From: Microcoleus vaginatus WJT46-NPBG5
Lineage (GTDB): Bacteria; Cyanobacteriota; Cyanobacteriia; Cyanobacteriales; Oscillatoriaceae
Direction of reading: 5' to 3'
DNA: 64,000 bases
Assembly (NCBI GenBank): GCA_019359355.1
Contig: JAHHHM010000029.1
Location: forward strand, 1-64,000
Positions 27,157 to 37,652 of the stretch are shown here, in pieces. Position 1 is the stretch's first letter. Each line of letters starts with the position of its first letter. The notes under the pieces were generated by a model. It ran no database searches and was not told the DNA's origin. It was given only the letters and a program-made list of their open reading frames with translations. Position numbers and translations under genes: made by a program.

Positions 27157-28092
27157 TTGCGCCCTCAACTCTCTATTTGTATCTTCCTGCATTCCAACCA
27201 GATCGCCGAGTCTCTGACACGACTTTTGGTTAATGAGCGCTATTCTGTCAGTTCCTTCACCTCTGAAGCAGAATTTTTGCAGTTTGTCGAGAGCAAAAAA
27301 CAACAAATTGATTGTTTGATTTTAGAAGACGATCCGGCTTGGGAGCCGGTGACCAGTCATCTGCGCCAGGAAGTTATCTTGTTGCCGGCGGTGATTGTGA
27401 ATTTGAGTGAGACAGAGATCAACAACGACGAAATGCCGACGAGTCCCACCCTAAGTGCGGTTGAGGTTGCAATGTTTCAAAGGTCGGCGGTGGTGGAGGA
27501 GGCGGTTTTGAGCTGTTTTTATCACAGTGCGGAGGTTAGGGTATCCACAGCCCAATTTAACCACATTACAGATTTTATTCACCAAGCACTGACTGAATTT
27601 CTCAGTCTTTCTCCCTACGGAGACTTGACAAGACCGGCATCTGTGAGCAATTTTGCGGCCAATTCCCTTACCCAGCATTTACTTCTGCAACAGCAGCGCC
27701 GGCTGTCCGAGAAGTTGAGAGAACGATTAGGATACTTAGGTGTGTATTATAAAAGGAATCCCCAAGGATTTTTACGGCATCTGCCCCCAGCAGAAAGACG
27801 CGAATTTTTAGAAAATCTAAAAGTAGATTACCGGGAGATCGTTTTAAGTTATTTTTCTGATGATAATAATTTAAATCAAAAAATTGATAATTTTGTAAAC
27901 ATCGCCTTTTTTGCCGATCTGCCGGTAACAAATATAGTTGAGATCCACATGGAATTAATGGATGATTTTGCCAAACAGCTAAAATTAGAAGGTCGGAATG
28001 AAGAAATCCTGCTTGACTACCGCTTAACCTTGATTGATACCATCGCTCATCTGTGCGAGATGTATCGCCGATCTCTCCCCCAAGAGTCTTGA
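27157..28092 (+). CDS. kaiA: Circadian clock protein KaiA
   Basis: Stimulates KaiC autophosphorylation by binding its A-loops. The 311-residue length means the full two-domain form: an N-terminal pseudo-receiver (about 1-135; LSICIFLHSNQIAESL, QQIDCLILEDD) and the C-terminal four-helix KaiA domain (about 190-300; LYHRLPPAERREF-like HLPPAERREFLENLK, then DDFAKQLKLEGR). Only TTG at 27157 fits as a start; the ATG at 27111 is out of frame. The N-terminal domain lacks a normal phosphoacceptor, as in other KaiA. kaiB follows 151 bp downstream. Confidence 0.95.
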   Translation: MRPQLSICIFLHSNQIAESLTRLLVNERYSVSSFTSEAEFLQFVESKKQQIDCLILEDDPAWEPVTSHLRQEVILLPAVIVNLSETEINNDEMPTSPTLSAVEVAMFQRSAVVEEAVLSCFYHSAEVRVSTAQFNHITDFIHQALTEFLSLSPYGDLTRPASVSNFAANSLTQHLLLQQQRRLSEKLRERLGYLGVYYKRNPQGFLRHLPPAERREFLENLKVDYREIVLSYFSDDNNLNQKIDNFVNIAFFADLPVTNIVEIHMELMDDFAKQLKLEGRNEEILLDYRLTLIDTIAHLCEMYRRSLPQES

Positions 28093-28243
28093 GAACGTGT
28101 GAGGGGAGAAGTGCAGCGTTCTGTGAAACGTTGTGAGTTGAAAGAAATCGCTTGCCCTTTACTCGATGTCCTAATCACCCTTCAGCCATGTACGCAGATG
28201 GCACAGCCACGCCTCTACTTCACCCTTCACCCTTTTTGCACTT

Positions 28244-28561
28244 ATGCCTTCTCTAAAAAAAACTTATATTCTTAAGCTCTACGTGGCAGGAAATACTCCC
28301 AACTCTGTCCGGGCTTTAAAAACTCTCAAAAATATCCTAGAAGAGGAGTTTCAGGGTGTATACGCCCTGAAAGTGATCGACGTTCTTAAAAATCCGCAAC
28401 TGGCTGAAGAAGATAAAATTTTGGCAACTCCAACCTTGTCAAAAATCTTGCCGCCGCCGGTTCGTAAAATTATTGGCGATCTGTCGGATCGGGAGAAAGT
28501 TTTAATTGGGTTAGACCTTCTTTATGAAGAACTGTATGAAGAAGAACAAAACCTAAGTTAA
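28244..28561 (+). CDS. kaiB: Circadian clock protein KaiB
   Basis: A 105-residue metamorphic protein that switches to a thioredoxin-like fold, binds the KaiC CI ring at night and sequesters KaiA. The N-terminal [20 protein letters not shown] and [22 protein letters not shown] are classic, and the acidic tail ELYEEEQ is typical. Start ATG 28244. It is followed 16 bp later by a terminator-like hairpin and then kaiC. Confidence 0.97.
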   Translation: MPSLKKTYILKLYVAGNTPNSVRALKTLKNILEEEFQGVYALKVIDVLKNPQLAEEDKILATPTLSKILPPPVRKIIGDLSDREKVLIGLDLLYEELYEEEQNLS

Positions 28562-28576
28562 ATTAAAGGGTTCAAA

Positions 28577-28604
28577 GCACGCTTTTCCCAAGCGTGCGGG
28601 TTTT
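28577..28604 (+). terminator. Hairpin with T-run between kaiB and kaiC
   Basis: GCACGCTT (28577-28584), loop TTCCC, and AAGCGTGC (28590-28597) form a perfect 8-bp stem, followed by GGGTTTT. It has the form of a modest intrinsic terminator or attenuator 68 bp before the kaiC start. In the model species kaiB and kaiC share one transcript, so partial termination here would lower kaiC relative to kaiB. Confidence 0.55.
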
Positions 28605-28671
28605 GTGGTAAAAAAAATTAGGGAAAATATTCAATTCGTAAATTTACATTCAGTTTTGAACAACTAAAGCT

Positions 28672-30240
28672 ATGAATAAACTTCAGCAAATCGGGCAACC
28701 CAATCAATTGCCAGCCAGGGGAGTCCAGAAAATTCGTACGATGATAGAAGGCTTTGATGACATCAGTCATGGGGGTCTGCCGGTGGGGAGAACCACCTTA
28801 GTCAGCGGCACTTCTGGAACCGGCAAGACGATGCTTGCTGTTCAATTTCTTTATAACGGGATCACAATATTTGAGGAAGCCGGCGTCTTTGTAACCTTTG
28901 AAGAATCTCCTGCGGATATTATTAAAAATGCTTCAAGTTTTGGTTGGGATTTACAGGGTTTAATCGATGAAGGGAAATTATTTATTCTGGATGCCTCTCC
29001 CGATCCAGAAGGGCAAGAGGTGGTGGGAAGTTTTGACCTTTCTGCCTTGATTGAACGGATTCAGTATGCCATTCGTAAATATAAGGCAAAACGAGTTTCT
29101 ATCGACTCCGTAACAGCGGTATTTCAACAGTATGATGCAGCCTCTGTAGTGCGGCGAGAAATCTTTCGCTTAGTTGCCCGCCTCAAACAAGTTGGCGTCA
29201 CAACGATTATGACAACAGAACGGGTGGAAGAATATGGGCCGGTTGCCCGATTTGGCGTGGAAGAATTTGTTTCAGATAATGTCGTGATTGTCCGAAACGT
29301 ATTAGAAGGAGAACGCCGGCGTCGCACGATGGAAATTTTGAAGCTGCGCGGGACAACCCACATGAAAGGGGAATATCCTTTCACAATGACGGATGAAGGC
29401 ATCAATATTTTCCCACTCGGCGCGATGCGGTTGACTCAGCGATCTTCCAACATTCGGGTGTCTTCTGGAGTCACGACTCTGGACGAAATGTGCGGCGGTG
29501 GTTTCTTTAAAGATTCGATTATTTTGGCAACTGGGGCAACCGGCACCGGCAAGACATTATTGGTGAGCAAATTTGTCGAAAATGCGTGTAAAAATGGCGA
29601 ACGGGCTTTGCTATTTGCCTACGAAGAATCCCGCGCCCAGTTATTGCGAAATGCTTACTCCTGGGGCATTGATTTTGAAGAATGGGAACAGAAAGGATTG
29701 CTAAAAATTCGCTGTGCCTACCCGGAATCTGCTGGCTTAGAAGATCACTTGCAAATTATTAAATCAGAATTGACTGATTTTAAACCGGCTCGTCTTGCGA
29801 TTGATTCACTCTCGGCTTTAGAACGCGGAATCAGCAACAATGCCTTTCGTCAGTTTGTAATTGGTGTCACCGGCTATGCCAAGCAAGAAGAAATCACCGG
29901 CTTCTTCACCAACACCACTGATCAATTTATGGGTTCCCATTCGATTACGGACTCCCATATTTCCACCATTACCGATACGATTATCATGTTGCAATATGTG
30001 GAAATTCGCGGAGACATGGCGCGTGCGATTAATGTCTTCAAAATGCGGGGTTCCTGGCATGATAAAGGCATTCGTGAGTACACAATCAGTCAAAATGGCC
30101 CAGACATTAAAGATTCTTTCCGCAATTACGAACGAATTATTAGTGGATCTCCCAGCCGAATTTCAATTGATGAAAAGAGCGAACTGTCCCGAATTGTCAA
30201 AGGCGTTCAAAGCAAGAAAAACGAGGATTTAGACAGCTAA
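28672..30240 (+). CDS. kaiC: Circadian clock protein KaiC
   Basis: A hexameric ATPase/autokinase and the core of the clock. It has 522 residues and two RecA-like domains. CI has Walker A GTSGTGKT with Lys52 and the catalytic pair Glu77-Glu78, matching the model numbering. CII has GATGTGKT. The phosphosites fall at Ser431 and Thr432 in DSHISTITDT, with Thr426 also present. The C-terminal A-loop and tail (SELSRIVKG) are intact. So the oscillator should be functional. Start ATG 28672. Confidence 0.98.
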   Translation: MNKLQQIGQPNQLPARGVQKIRTMIEGFDDISHGGLPVGRTTLVSGTSGTGKTMLAVQFLYNGITIFEEAGVFVTFEESPADIIKNASSFGWDLQGLIDEGKLFILDASPDPEGQEVVGSFDLSALIERIQYAIRKYKAKRVSIDSVTAVFQQYDAASVVRREIFRLVARLKQVGVTTIMTTERVEEYGPVARFGVEEFVSDNVVIVRNVLEGERRRRTMEILKLRGTTHMKGEYPFTMTDEGINIFPLGAMRLTQRSSNIRVSSGVTTLDEMCGGGFFKDSIILATGATGTGKTLLVSKFVENACKNGERALLFAYEESRAQLLRNAYSWGIDFEEWEQKGLLKIRCAYPESAGLEDHLQIIKSELTDFKPARLAIDSLSALERGISNNAFRQFVIGVTGYAKQEEITGFFTNTTDQFMGSHSITDSHISTITDTIIMLQYVEIRGDMARAINVFKMRGSWHDKGIREYTISQNGPDIKDSFRNYERIISGSPSRISIDEKSELSRIVKGVQSKKNEDLDS

Positions 30241-30274
30241 TATTCAGTCTTGAGTGCTAATCGCCATTCGCTTT

Positions 30275-30316
30275 TTGTCCTTTGTCATTTATCGGCAAGC
30301 TTTTGACAAAGGACAA
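30275..30316. terminator. Long hairpin downstream of kaiC
   Basis: TTGTCCTTTGTCA (30275-30287) pairs exactly with TGACAAAGGACAA (30304-30316), a 13-bp stem with a 16-base loop, 35 bp after the kaiC stop. It has no long T-tract. The CCTTTGTC motif is a frequent filler repeat in cyanobacterial spacers. It may end or protect the kaiC mRNA. Confidence 0.5.
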
Positions 30317-30462
30317 GTGCCGGCGCAATGACTGCAAGCGATTATTAAGTCCCAAGTTCTGAGTTTTTAGCTCGAAGCTTGCGAACCAGGAGTTCGATAG
30401 ATCATGAGAAGATGTCGGCAGCAATCTGTTGCCGACCAAATCATGAGTTAGTGAAAATTTAA

Positions 30463-30535
30463 CGAACACGGAGGGATTTGAACCCCCGACCCTTAGAACC
30501 GGAATCTAATGCTCTATCCACTGAGCTACGTGTCC
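30463..30535 (-). tRNA. tRNA-Arg (CCG)
   Basis: On the minus strand the acceptor arms GGACACG and CGTGTTC pair (one G-T), the D-arm is GCTC/GAGC, and the anticodon stem TTAGA/TCTAA closes the loop TTCCGGT with anticodon CCG (reads CGG, Arg). The T-arm is GGGGGTTCAAATCCCTC. About 73 bases including the discriminator; CCA is not encoded. It is intergenic between kaiC and trmFO. Confidence 0.95.
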
Positions 30536-30622
30536 TAACATTTAAGTAGTATAGCACTTATTGAGCCGGCTGACCAGTGACCTGATCGGAAACAGGGGAA
30601 AAAGACAGCCGGCAGCCGTTAG

Positions 30623-32008
30623 TTAAGAACCAATCGCCAAAGTTAGCTGAGATTCCCGCCAGCCGGTTAAATCAGCCAAAGCGCGATCTCGATACTTGCC
30701 ATAGCGTTCTTGCTTGCTGCGAATTTTCTCCGGCAACTGTGGCAAAATCCCAAAATTCGGCGGCATCGGTTGAAAATGCTTTGGTTCAGCCGAACTAATA
30801 AACTCAAACAGCGAACCCATCATCGTTGTCACCGGCAGCGTCACAGTTTCCAACCCCAGCGCCAGCCGCGCCGCATTGGTTCCCGCCAGCCACCCCCCCG
30901 CCGCTGCTGCGGTGTAACCTTCTGTGCCGGTTATTTGCCCGGCTGCCAATAAAGTTGGACGCTGCTTAAATTGCAGGGTTGGATAAAGCAATTGCGGCGC
31001 ATTGATAAAGGTGTTGCGGTGCATCACACCCATTCTGACAAATTCCGCCTCTTCCAGCCCCGGAATCATCCGAAATATGCGCGTTTGTTCACCCCAGCGC
31101 AAATTCGTTTGGAATCCCACCATATTCCACAATTGGCCGGCTTTGTCTTCTTGGCGCAACTGCACAACCGCATAGCAGTTTTGAATTTTAAACTTTCGCG
31201 CTTCCACGGGATCATCTCCCAACTCGGCTTTTTTGCGGGGATCGAATAACCCCACCGGCTTTAAAGGGCCATAGCGCATCGTATCTTCGCCTCGTTTGGC
31301 CATTTCTTCAATCGGCAAACACGCTTCAAAGAATTTGGCGGTTTCCCGTTCAAAATCCTTTAATTCTGCTTGTTCTGCCGCGCAGATTTCTCGCCAAAAG
31401 TTAAGATACTGCTCTTTCGTCATGGGGCAGTTGATATAGTCCGCGTCTCCTTTGTCGTAGCGAGAAGCGCGAAAAGCGATATCCAAATTAATCGATTCTC
31501 CCACAACAATTGGGCTGGCGGCATCGAAAAAACTCATATATTCCATGCCGGTGAACCGCTGCAAATCTTCCGCCAAATTGTGGGTGGTAAGCGGGCCGGT
31601 TGTTAACACCACAATGCCTTCTGGGGGAATTTGGTGAACTTCGTCGCGGCGCAATTCAATTAAGGGATGAGAGGCGAGGGTTTGTGTTAAATCTTTACTA
31701 AATACCGCTCGATCTACTGCCAAAGCGCCGCCTGCCGGCACATTATGTTCGTCTGCTTTACCGATAATAATTGAACCCAACTGCCGCAATTCTTCGTGGA
31801 GTAAACCGGCAGCGCGATCCGTTGCTTTTGCGCCAAATGAGTTACTACAAACTAATTCTGCTAATTCGCCAGTGTGATGCGCCGGGCTGAGGTGATTGGG
31901 GCGCATTTCGTGTAAAATTACTGGCACTCCTGCTTGTGCGATTTGCCAAGCTGCTTCGGTGCCGGCGAGTCCCCCACCAATTACGTGAATCGGTTGTTTT
32001 TCTGTCAT
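30623..32008 (-). CDS. trmFO: Methylenetetrahydrofolate-tRNA-(uracil-54-C5)-methyltransferase
   Basis: An FAD/folate-dependent enzyme that makes ribothymidine at position 54 of tRNAs. It has 461 residues. The FAD motif [13 protein letters not shown] is at 9-21. The two catalytic cysteines are present: Cys54 in LVCSNSFG and Cys194 in [13 protein letters not shown] 32008 gives the canonical [13 protein letters not shown] start; a GTG at 32083 would overlap the upstream gene. Its start lies 2 bases after the stop of the kinase/cyclase gene, so translation is probably coupled. It is close to a tRNA gene, probably by chance. Confidence 0.96.
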   Translation of the reverse strand: MTEKQPIHVIGGGLAGTEAAWQIAQAGVPVILHEMRPNHLSPAHHTGELAELVCSNSFGAKATDRAAGLLHEELRQLGSIIIGKADEHNVPAGGALAVDRAVFSKDLTQTLASHPLIELRRDEVHQIPPEGIVVLTTGPLTTHNLAEDLQRFTGMEYMSFFDAASPIVVGESINLDIAFRASRYDKGDADYINCPMTKEQYLNFWREICAAEQAELKDFERETAKFFEACLPIEEMAKRGEDTMRYGPLKPVGLFDPRKKAELGDDPVEARKFKIQNCYAVVQLRQEDKAGQLWNMVGFQTNLRWGEQTRIFRMIPGLEEAEFVRMGVMHRNTFINAPQLLYPTLQFKQRPTLLAAGQITGTEGYTAAAAGGWLAGTNAARLALGLETVTLPVTTMMGSLFEFISSAEPKHFQPMPPNFGILPQLPEKIRSKQERYGKYRDRALADLTGWRESQLTLAIGS

Positions 32009-32010
32009 TT

Positions 32011-35000
32011 TTAGCGATGATTCTGATAGCAGCGTTGCCGATAAATTTGAGCGACTTGATCGCCTGGGTTGAGGCGCAGACACGCTTCAAACAGTTGCGC
32101 CGCTTTGTTGAACTGTTCTAAGTTGTAGAGCGATAAGGCTTCTGTAAATGATTGTAGCGTATTTAATTTCCCGTTTTTGAGTGCCGGTGGATCAGTCTCA
32201 AAGATTTCGTAGACTGTGACGGCTTGAGATTTGCCTTTAACTTTTACGGTGTCAATCGTGCGAATTGCGTAGTCTGCCGGTTTTGTCAATCGCTCATAAG
32301 TTTGCTGGGTTATTAATAAGGGCAAGCCATAATTTTTTGTTAAACCTTCTACGCGAGAGGCTAAATTTACCGCATCACTAATGACGGTGCCATCCATGCG
32401 ATTTTGTCCGCCAACGGTTCCTAACATTAACGTGCCGGTGTTGATGCCGATGCCAATTTGAATAGGATGATAGCCAGAATTGGTGCGATGTTGATTGTAT
32501 TCCGCCAGCCGGTGGAGCATCGAAATGCCGGCTTTCACCGCATTATCTGCCTCCCCACTAAATAACGCCATAATCGCATCACCGATATATTTATCGATAA
32601 AACCATGATTTTCAAGAATAGCCGGTTCCATTCGAGATAGATAAGAGTTAATAAACTTGAAATTATCTGCCGGATTCAGGCTTTCTGATAAAGTTGTAAA
32701 GTCGCGGATATCGGAGAAGAGAATCGACATTTCTAGCTGTACTGCATCACCTAATTTAATCTCCGTAAGGCTTTCATAGCCAAGAAAAGATAAAAATTGA
32801 TTGGGCACAAAGCGACTCGCTGCTTCTGCTAATTCCAATTCATTCTCTAAAGCTTTTTCTAAGTCGTGATTGACTTCAGACAGCTCAGAATAAAGTTTGG
32901 CATTTTGAATTGAAATTGCAGCCGAAGAAGATAACAACTTTAAAACTTCCACTCGCTCAGGCGTAAAAGTTCCTGTTGTTAAGTTATTTTCTAAATAAAC
33001 AATACTAACGATTTTTCCTTGGTTAATTAGTGGAACGCACAGAATTGATTTAGGTTTGTATTCCTTGATATAAGGATCGTTACTAAACTTTTCCTCACAA
33101 CTTGCGTCATTTAATACAATAGTTTCTTTCGTTCTCGAAACATAATTAATAATTGTTGCAGCCAAGTTTTGCGAAGTTTCAATCGGAATTGATTGCAACA
33201 CGGTTATCTGTTCACAATTTACTGTTTCTCTCCCATTATTGTGCGACGCTTCGCTAACCGCTTCAATCAGCAACCTTCCCTGGCTTTCTAGAATTAGATA
33301 GCCTTTTTGTGCCCCCGCATTTTCAATCAGAATTTTCATCAAACTAGACAGTAACTTGTCCAGCACAATTTCACCAGAAATTGCTTGAGAAGCTTTCATT
33401 ACTGAAGCAATATCAAGGGAGGAACTTGAACCGCTGCTAGTTAGAGAGGTAGAAATTTTAGTGTCTTGAATTCCACCTTTAGCTGTCACCAATAACTGCC
33501 GATATCGTGTCTCTAAATCCTTAACCTTAGCAGTAGCACCCCATAGCTGATAACAGTAACGCGCTTCCTGCATATAGGCTTTGGCATTCAAATCCTTCCC
33601 TTGAGATAGATAATATTTGGCTACAAGCTCATAAGCAAATGCCGCTTCATGGATATATTCATGTTCTTTTGCTAGGTAAATGGCGCGATCATAATAGTCT
33701 AGAGCTAATGAATTTTTTCCCAGAACTCGACACAGCTCTGCTTCTACCAGATAAAAGTTGTTCAAGTAATTCATTGGAGCTAATTTTGCCCATGTTTTTA
33801 TTTTATTTTGATTGGATTTTACTTTTTCAAGGAATTGCTTTTGCTCAGTTTTGGCAACAGTGGGATAGACAGCAAGCCGGGTTAAAGAGTCATAAAAATA
33901 AAAATAACCGATGCAGAGTGTTGCTGTAGCACTATCTAAATACTGCTCAGTAAAAGTTGCATTTGATAAAGCTTCAGGATACTGTTCGAATAGGTAGCAA
34001 AGAATTAGCTTATTTAAGTAAAGTGCAAAAAGTGAGGTGCGATCCTTTGCTTCAATGAGTAGGGGGATCACACTTTCCTCGTTGCACGCATCACCTGTTA
34101 AATTACAGGGATTTTCTACTTGACTTAATAAGTTAAGAACGGCTTGATGATAAGATTTCAGCAAAGAAAGCGCTTGTTGCTGTTTCAATTGCTTCATGGC
34201 TTGGCTGTATGCTGCTATCTGAAGTTCTAGAGCCGGCAAGTCTTTGCCAATCATATACGAGTAACAGCAATAAACAAAAGCTGCATAAGTAGCATACTCA
34301 AAATCTCCGGTTTCTAGCCCACTTTTGTAAGCCTCTACTAAAGGTAATAGCTGTGCTGCAACTGGTGCTTTCCAATGGCTGATGAAACTACTCACAATAT
34401 GGAGAGTTTTGGACTTAAACTCTCTAAGGCTAAATTTATCTAATAACCTTAAAGATAATTGACCAAATTCATAACCCGACTCAATATCTTGCACCACTCC
34501 ACAAAGAATTAATCCATAACTACTATAGGCATCGAGACACTTAGGACTGTTGCCGTGTTTGATAGAGAGAATTACCTGTTGAAACACAATCAACGGGAGA
34601 AGTTTAGGTGCGGCAAAATAGGCAGGAGAAAATATCCTTGACAAAATACGCATCGCTGCTAGTTTGTAAGGATCGGTCATTTCAGGTAGATCAACTAAAT
34701 CTAAAATCCGTTTTCCTACCATAGCTAGCTTGATTTCCATTAATCCCATTAAAATATTTAAGGTATTCGGGTTTTTGGGCAGTTTCACGCCTACTTGCCT
34801 TAAAAATTTCAATCCGATATCAATTGCTTCTTCTAGCTGGCTTTTTGCCGTAAATGCGGTTATTTTTACCTCAACAACTTTGACTTGATCCAGAACAGTT
34901 TTGGCTTTTTGCACCACAACTTCAACGATTTTGTCCATTTGTTCAAAATCGCCATTAAGATAAGCTGTTTCTGCGGCTTCTACAGATAATTCTAGAACCA

Positions 35001-37401
35001 ACTGATATTGCCTCCGCCAGCCTTCTTTTCCCAACAGTTCTATCCCTGTTTGTAGATAACTAAAAGCTGCTTCATAGGCAGTAGATGCTTTAGCTTTTTT
35101 GCCGGCTATGAGATTTAACTGAGCTAATTCGTCTTTTTCTTTTCGTTCAGTGATTAGTTCAATCCCAAAATTGAGTTGGTTGACAATGTCAAAGATTTTT
35201 TCTTCTCGCTTATCTAGAAACGTATTTTGCAATAGCAGTCGCCCGATTTGCCGATGGATAATTAATTTCTCAGCTTCGGGAATCAAAGAATAGGCGGCTT
35301 GCTGAATTCTATCATGAACAAATTTATATTTTAGAGATTGCAAATTAAGAGAAAGGACATCCTCGGAGAAGCCAAAGTCACTGGGAGTTCCCAGGATCAC
35401 AACTAAATTTTCCGCCACGGCTGCATCCAAGTTGCTGACAACTTCTTGCAAAGCTTTTTCGCTACAAATTGTTAAGGTTTTTGACTCAAATTGATTTCCA
35501 ATACAGGCAGCGAGCTTTAACATCTCTTGAGTATTATTGGGCAGTCTTTGAATTTTGCTTGCCATCAACTCGACGACGTTATCAGTAAAGTCTCTAGCTA
35601 GAATTTCTGCTAAATTCCACTGCCAAGACCCCCGATCCATTAATTTATTTAAAGATTCAAAGCTAGATTTTGGTTGTTCAAAAGTTAGTAAATTATCAGT
35701 ATAAAGAGATTTTAAAAACTCACTCAAGAAAAAGGGATTGCCATCCGTTTTGAAAAGCAGTAACTCGGCGAGTGGCTTGGCGATTTCTGCTTTACAATTA
35801 AGGGTATCTGAAATTAGTTGAGTAACAGTAGGTAACTCCAAGGGTGACAGAAAAATTCGATTAATAACTACACCCTTTTTAGCGATCTCATCTAAAGTCA
35901 GCGTTAACGGATGAGCTGAAGAAACTTCATTATCTCGATACGCACCGATTAAAAACAACCCGGTTGAGGCAGCACTCATTAACAGTTGCATCAACTTCAA
36001 AGAAGCTCCATCAGCCCATTGCAAATCGTCTAAAAATATGGCTAAGGGATGGGAAGGTTGAGTAAAGACTTTGATGAAGTTCTGAAAGACTAAATTAAAG
36101 CGATTTAGGGATTCTGTTGGGCCTAATTCTGGGACGGTGGGTTGCTTGCCGGTGATTAATTCCACTTCAGGAATTACTTCCACAATCACTTGAGTATTGA
36201 TCCCCAAGGCATCTAAAAGTTTCTCCCGCCATTCCTGAAGCGACTGCGTATTTTCAGTTAACAATTGTTTGACTAATTCGCGAAAGGCGCTGACAATCGC
36301 ACTATAGGGAATATTGCGCTGATACTGGTCAAATTTTCCTGAGATGAAATAGCCGCGCTTCTGGGTAATGGGTTTATAAAGTTCCTGTACTAACGCGGAT
36401 TTGCCTATGCCAGAATAACCGGCTACTAACATCATTTCAGTTTGCCCCAAACAAACTTGCTCAAAAGCGGTTAGTAAAGTCTCAACTTCTCGTTCTCTGC
36501 CATAGAGTTTTTGTGAAATTTGAAATTTCTCGGAAATATCTTGACCGGCAACCCAAAAATCTGATATCTTTCCGTTACATTGCAATTGATTCAAGCATTC
36601 TTTTAAATCGGCTAAAATTCCATAAACGCTCTGATATCGCTCCTCAGCAGTTTTTGCCATCAACTTCATGACAATTGCTGAAACAACATTGGGAATTTCT
36701 GGATTGAGTTGTGATGGCGACACCGGCACTCTGGCAATATGACAGTGAACTAATTCCAGCGCATCATCCGTTTCAAAAGGCAATTGATTTGTCAGAAGTT
36801 CATAAAACGTAACGCCAAGCGAGTAAAAATCTGTACGATAATCTAAAACCCGATTCATTCTGCCGGTTTGTTCCGGCGACATATAGGCAAGTGTGCCTTC
36901 TAAAACGTTAGGATTTTTTAAAGCCGGTGTTTCCCGCGTTAACTTGGTGGAGATCCCAAAGTCAATAATTTTTAATTGATGGGTTTCTTTGTTGAAAACA
37001 AGATTAGAGGGATTGATATCTTTGTGGATAACATTTGCTGCATGAATCTGCCCTAATGCGTCTGTTGTAGCGATGGCAATTTGTAGAAATTCTTCTAAAG
37101 TAAATCGGGACTGCTGCATCCAATATTTCAAAGATTTGCCGCCAAAATCTTCGAGAAACATCACAAGGGTATTTTGATATTTCTGTAAATCATAAACTTG
37201 AACAACCCCCGCCAGATTCAAACACTTCGTGATCTGATATTCTGTGCGATAGCGAGTGAGTTCAGCCGGCGTCGGGTAATCTTGTTTGAGAACTTTGAGA
37301 ATAACGGGTTGATGATCTGACTCCCGAATCCCTCCATATACTAGGGAGTTGGCACTTTCATAAATTTGAGCTTTAACAGAAATGCCGGCAACGGTGATCA
37401 T
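32011..37401 (-). CDS. Ser/Thr kinase - AAA ATPase - GAF - class III nucleotide cyclase
   Basis: A 1796-residue cytosolic signalling protein. The kinase domain is residues 1-270 (Lys36, catalytic HKDINPSN with Asp128 and Asn133, DFG at 147-149). The ATPase head (from about 300; Walker [12 protein letters not shown] near 328-336) is followed by a long helical/TPR-like region to about 1270. A GAF domain is at about 1335-1500 ([11 protein letters not shown]). A class III cyclase is at about 1550-1740, with metal Asp residues in [12 protein letters not shown] and [10 protein letters not shown], and a short TPR-like tail. All catalytic motifs look intact. It probably turns a ligand signal into phosphorylation and cAMP or cGMP. 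ATG 37401. Confidence 0.92.
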   Translation of the reverse strand: MITVAGISVKAQIYESANSLVYGGIRESDHQPVILKVLKQDYPTPAELTRYRTEYQITKCLNLAGVVQVYDLQKYQNTLVMFLEDFGGKSLKYWMQQSRFTLEEFLQIAIATTDALGQIHAANVIHKDINPSNLVFNKETHQLKIIDFGISTKLTRETPALKNPNVLEGTLAYMSPEQTGRMNRVLDYRTDFYSLGVTFYELLTNQLPFETDDALELVHCHIARVPVSPSQLNPEIPNVVSAIVMKLMAKTAEERYQSVYGILADLKECLNQLQCNGKISDFWVAGQDISEKFQISQKLYGREREVETLLTAFEQVCLGQTEMMLVAGYSGIGKSALVQELYKPITQKRGYFISGKFDQYQRNIPYSAIVSAFRELVKQLLTENTQSLQEWREKLLDALGINTQVIVEVIPEVELITGKQPTVPELGPTESLNRFNLVFQNFIKVFTQPSHPLAIFLDDLQWADGASLKLMQLLMSAASTGLFLIGAYRDNEVSSAHPLTLTLDEIAKKGVVINRIFLSPLELPTVTQLISDTLNCKAEIAKPLAELLLFKTDGNPFFLSEFLKSLYTDNLLTFEQPKSSFESLNKLMDRGSWQWNLAEILARDFTDNVVELMASKIQRLPNNTQEMLKLAACIGNQFESKTLTICSEKALQEVVSNLDAAVAENLVVILGTPSDFGFSEDVLSLNLQSLKYKFVHDRIQQAAYSLIPEAEKLIIHRQIGRLLLQNTFLDKREEKIFDIVNQLNFGIELITERKEKDELAQLNLIAGKKAKASTAYEAAFSYLQTGIELLGKEGWRRQYQLVLELSVEAAETAYLNGDFEQMDKIVEVVVQKAKTVLDQVKVVEVKITAFTAKSQLEEAIDIGLKFLRQVGVKLPKNPNTLNILMGLMEIKLAMVGKRILDLVDLPEMTDPYKLAAMRILSRIFSPAYFAAPKLLPLIVFQQVILSIKHGNSPKCLDAYSSYGLILCGVVQDIESGYEFGQLSLRLLDKFSLREFKSKTLHIVSSFISHWKAPVAAQLLPLVEAYKSGLETGDFEYATYAAFVYCCYSYMIGKDLPALELQIAAYSQAMKQLKQQQALSLLKSYHQAVLNLLSQVENPCNLTGDACNEESVIPLLIEAKDRTSLFALYLNKLILCYLFEQYPEALSNATFTEQYLDSATATLCIGYFYFYDSLTRLAVYPTVAKTEQKQFLEKVKSNQNKIKTWAKLAPMNYLNNFYLVEAELCRVLGKNSLALDYYDRAIYLAKEHEYIHEAAFAYELVAKYYLSQGKDLNAKAYMQEARYCYQLWGATAKVKDLETRYRQLLVTAKGGIQDTKISTSLTSSGSSSSLDIASVMKASQAISGEIVLDKLLSSLMKILIENAGAQKGYLILESQGRLLIEAVSEASHNNGRETVNCEQITVLQSIPIETSQNLAATIINYVSRTKETIVLNDASCEEKFSNDPYIKEYKPKSILCVPLINQGKIVSIVYLENNLTTGTFTPERVEVLKLLSSSAAISIQNAKLYSELSEVNHDLEKALENELELAEAASRFVPNQFLSFLGYESLTEIKLGDAVQLEMSILFSDIRDFTTLSESLNPADNFKFINSYLSRMEPAILENHGFIDKYIGDAIMALFSGEADNAVKAGISMLHRLAEYNQHRTNSGYHPIQIGIGINTGTLMLGTVGGQNRMDGTVISDAVNLASRVEGLTKNYGLPLLITQQTYERLTKPADYAIRTIDTVKVKGKSQAVTVYEIFETDPPALKNGKLNTLQSFTEALSLYNLEQFNKAAQLFEACLRLNPGDQVAQIYRQRCYQNHR

Positions 37402-37652
37402 ATTAATAGTTTTTTGCTGTAAAGAATCATTAATCTATCTTTAGATAGATGCCCTTATCATAAAACTTTAACTCATAAGATAACTTGTCTGCAATCGGTT
37501 ACCCAAGTAGCTTCAGCAATACCCAAGCATCTGAGGGTAACTTTTGATCAGTTACGGTTTTGGGAGCCAACAACACAATCGTTTATGACTCCTCAAACCC
37601 ATTGAAATTATTCGGTTAATCGTGACAGAGTTGAAGCTAGAAACTTGAGTGT

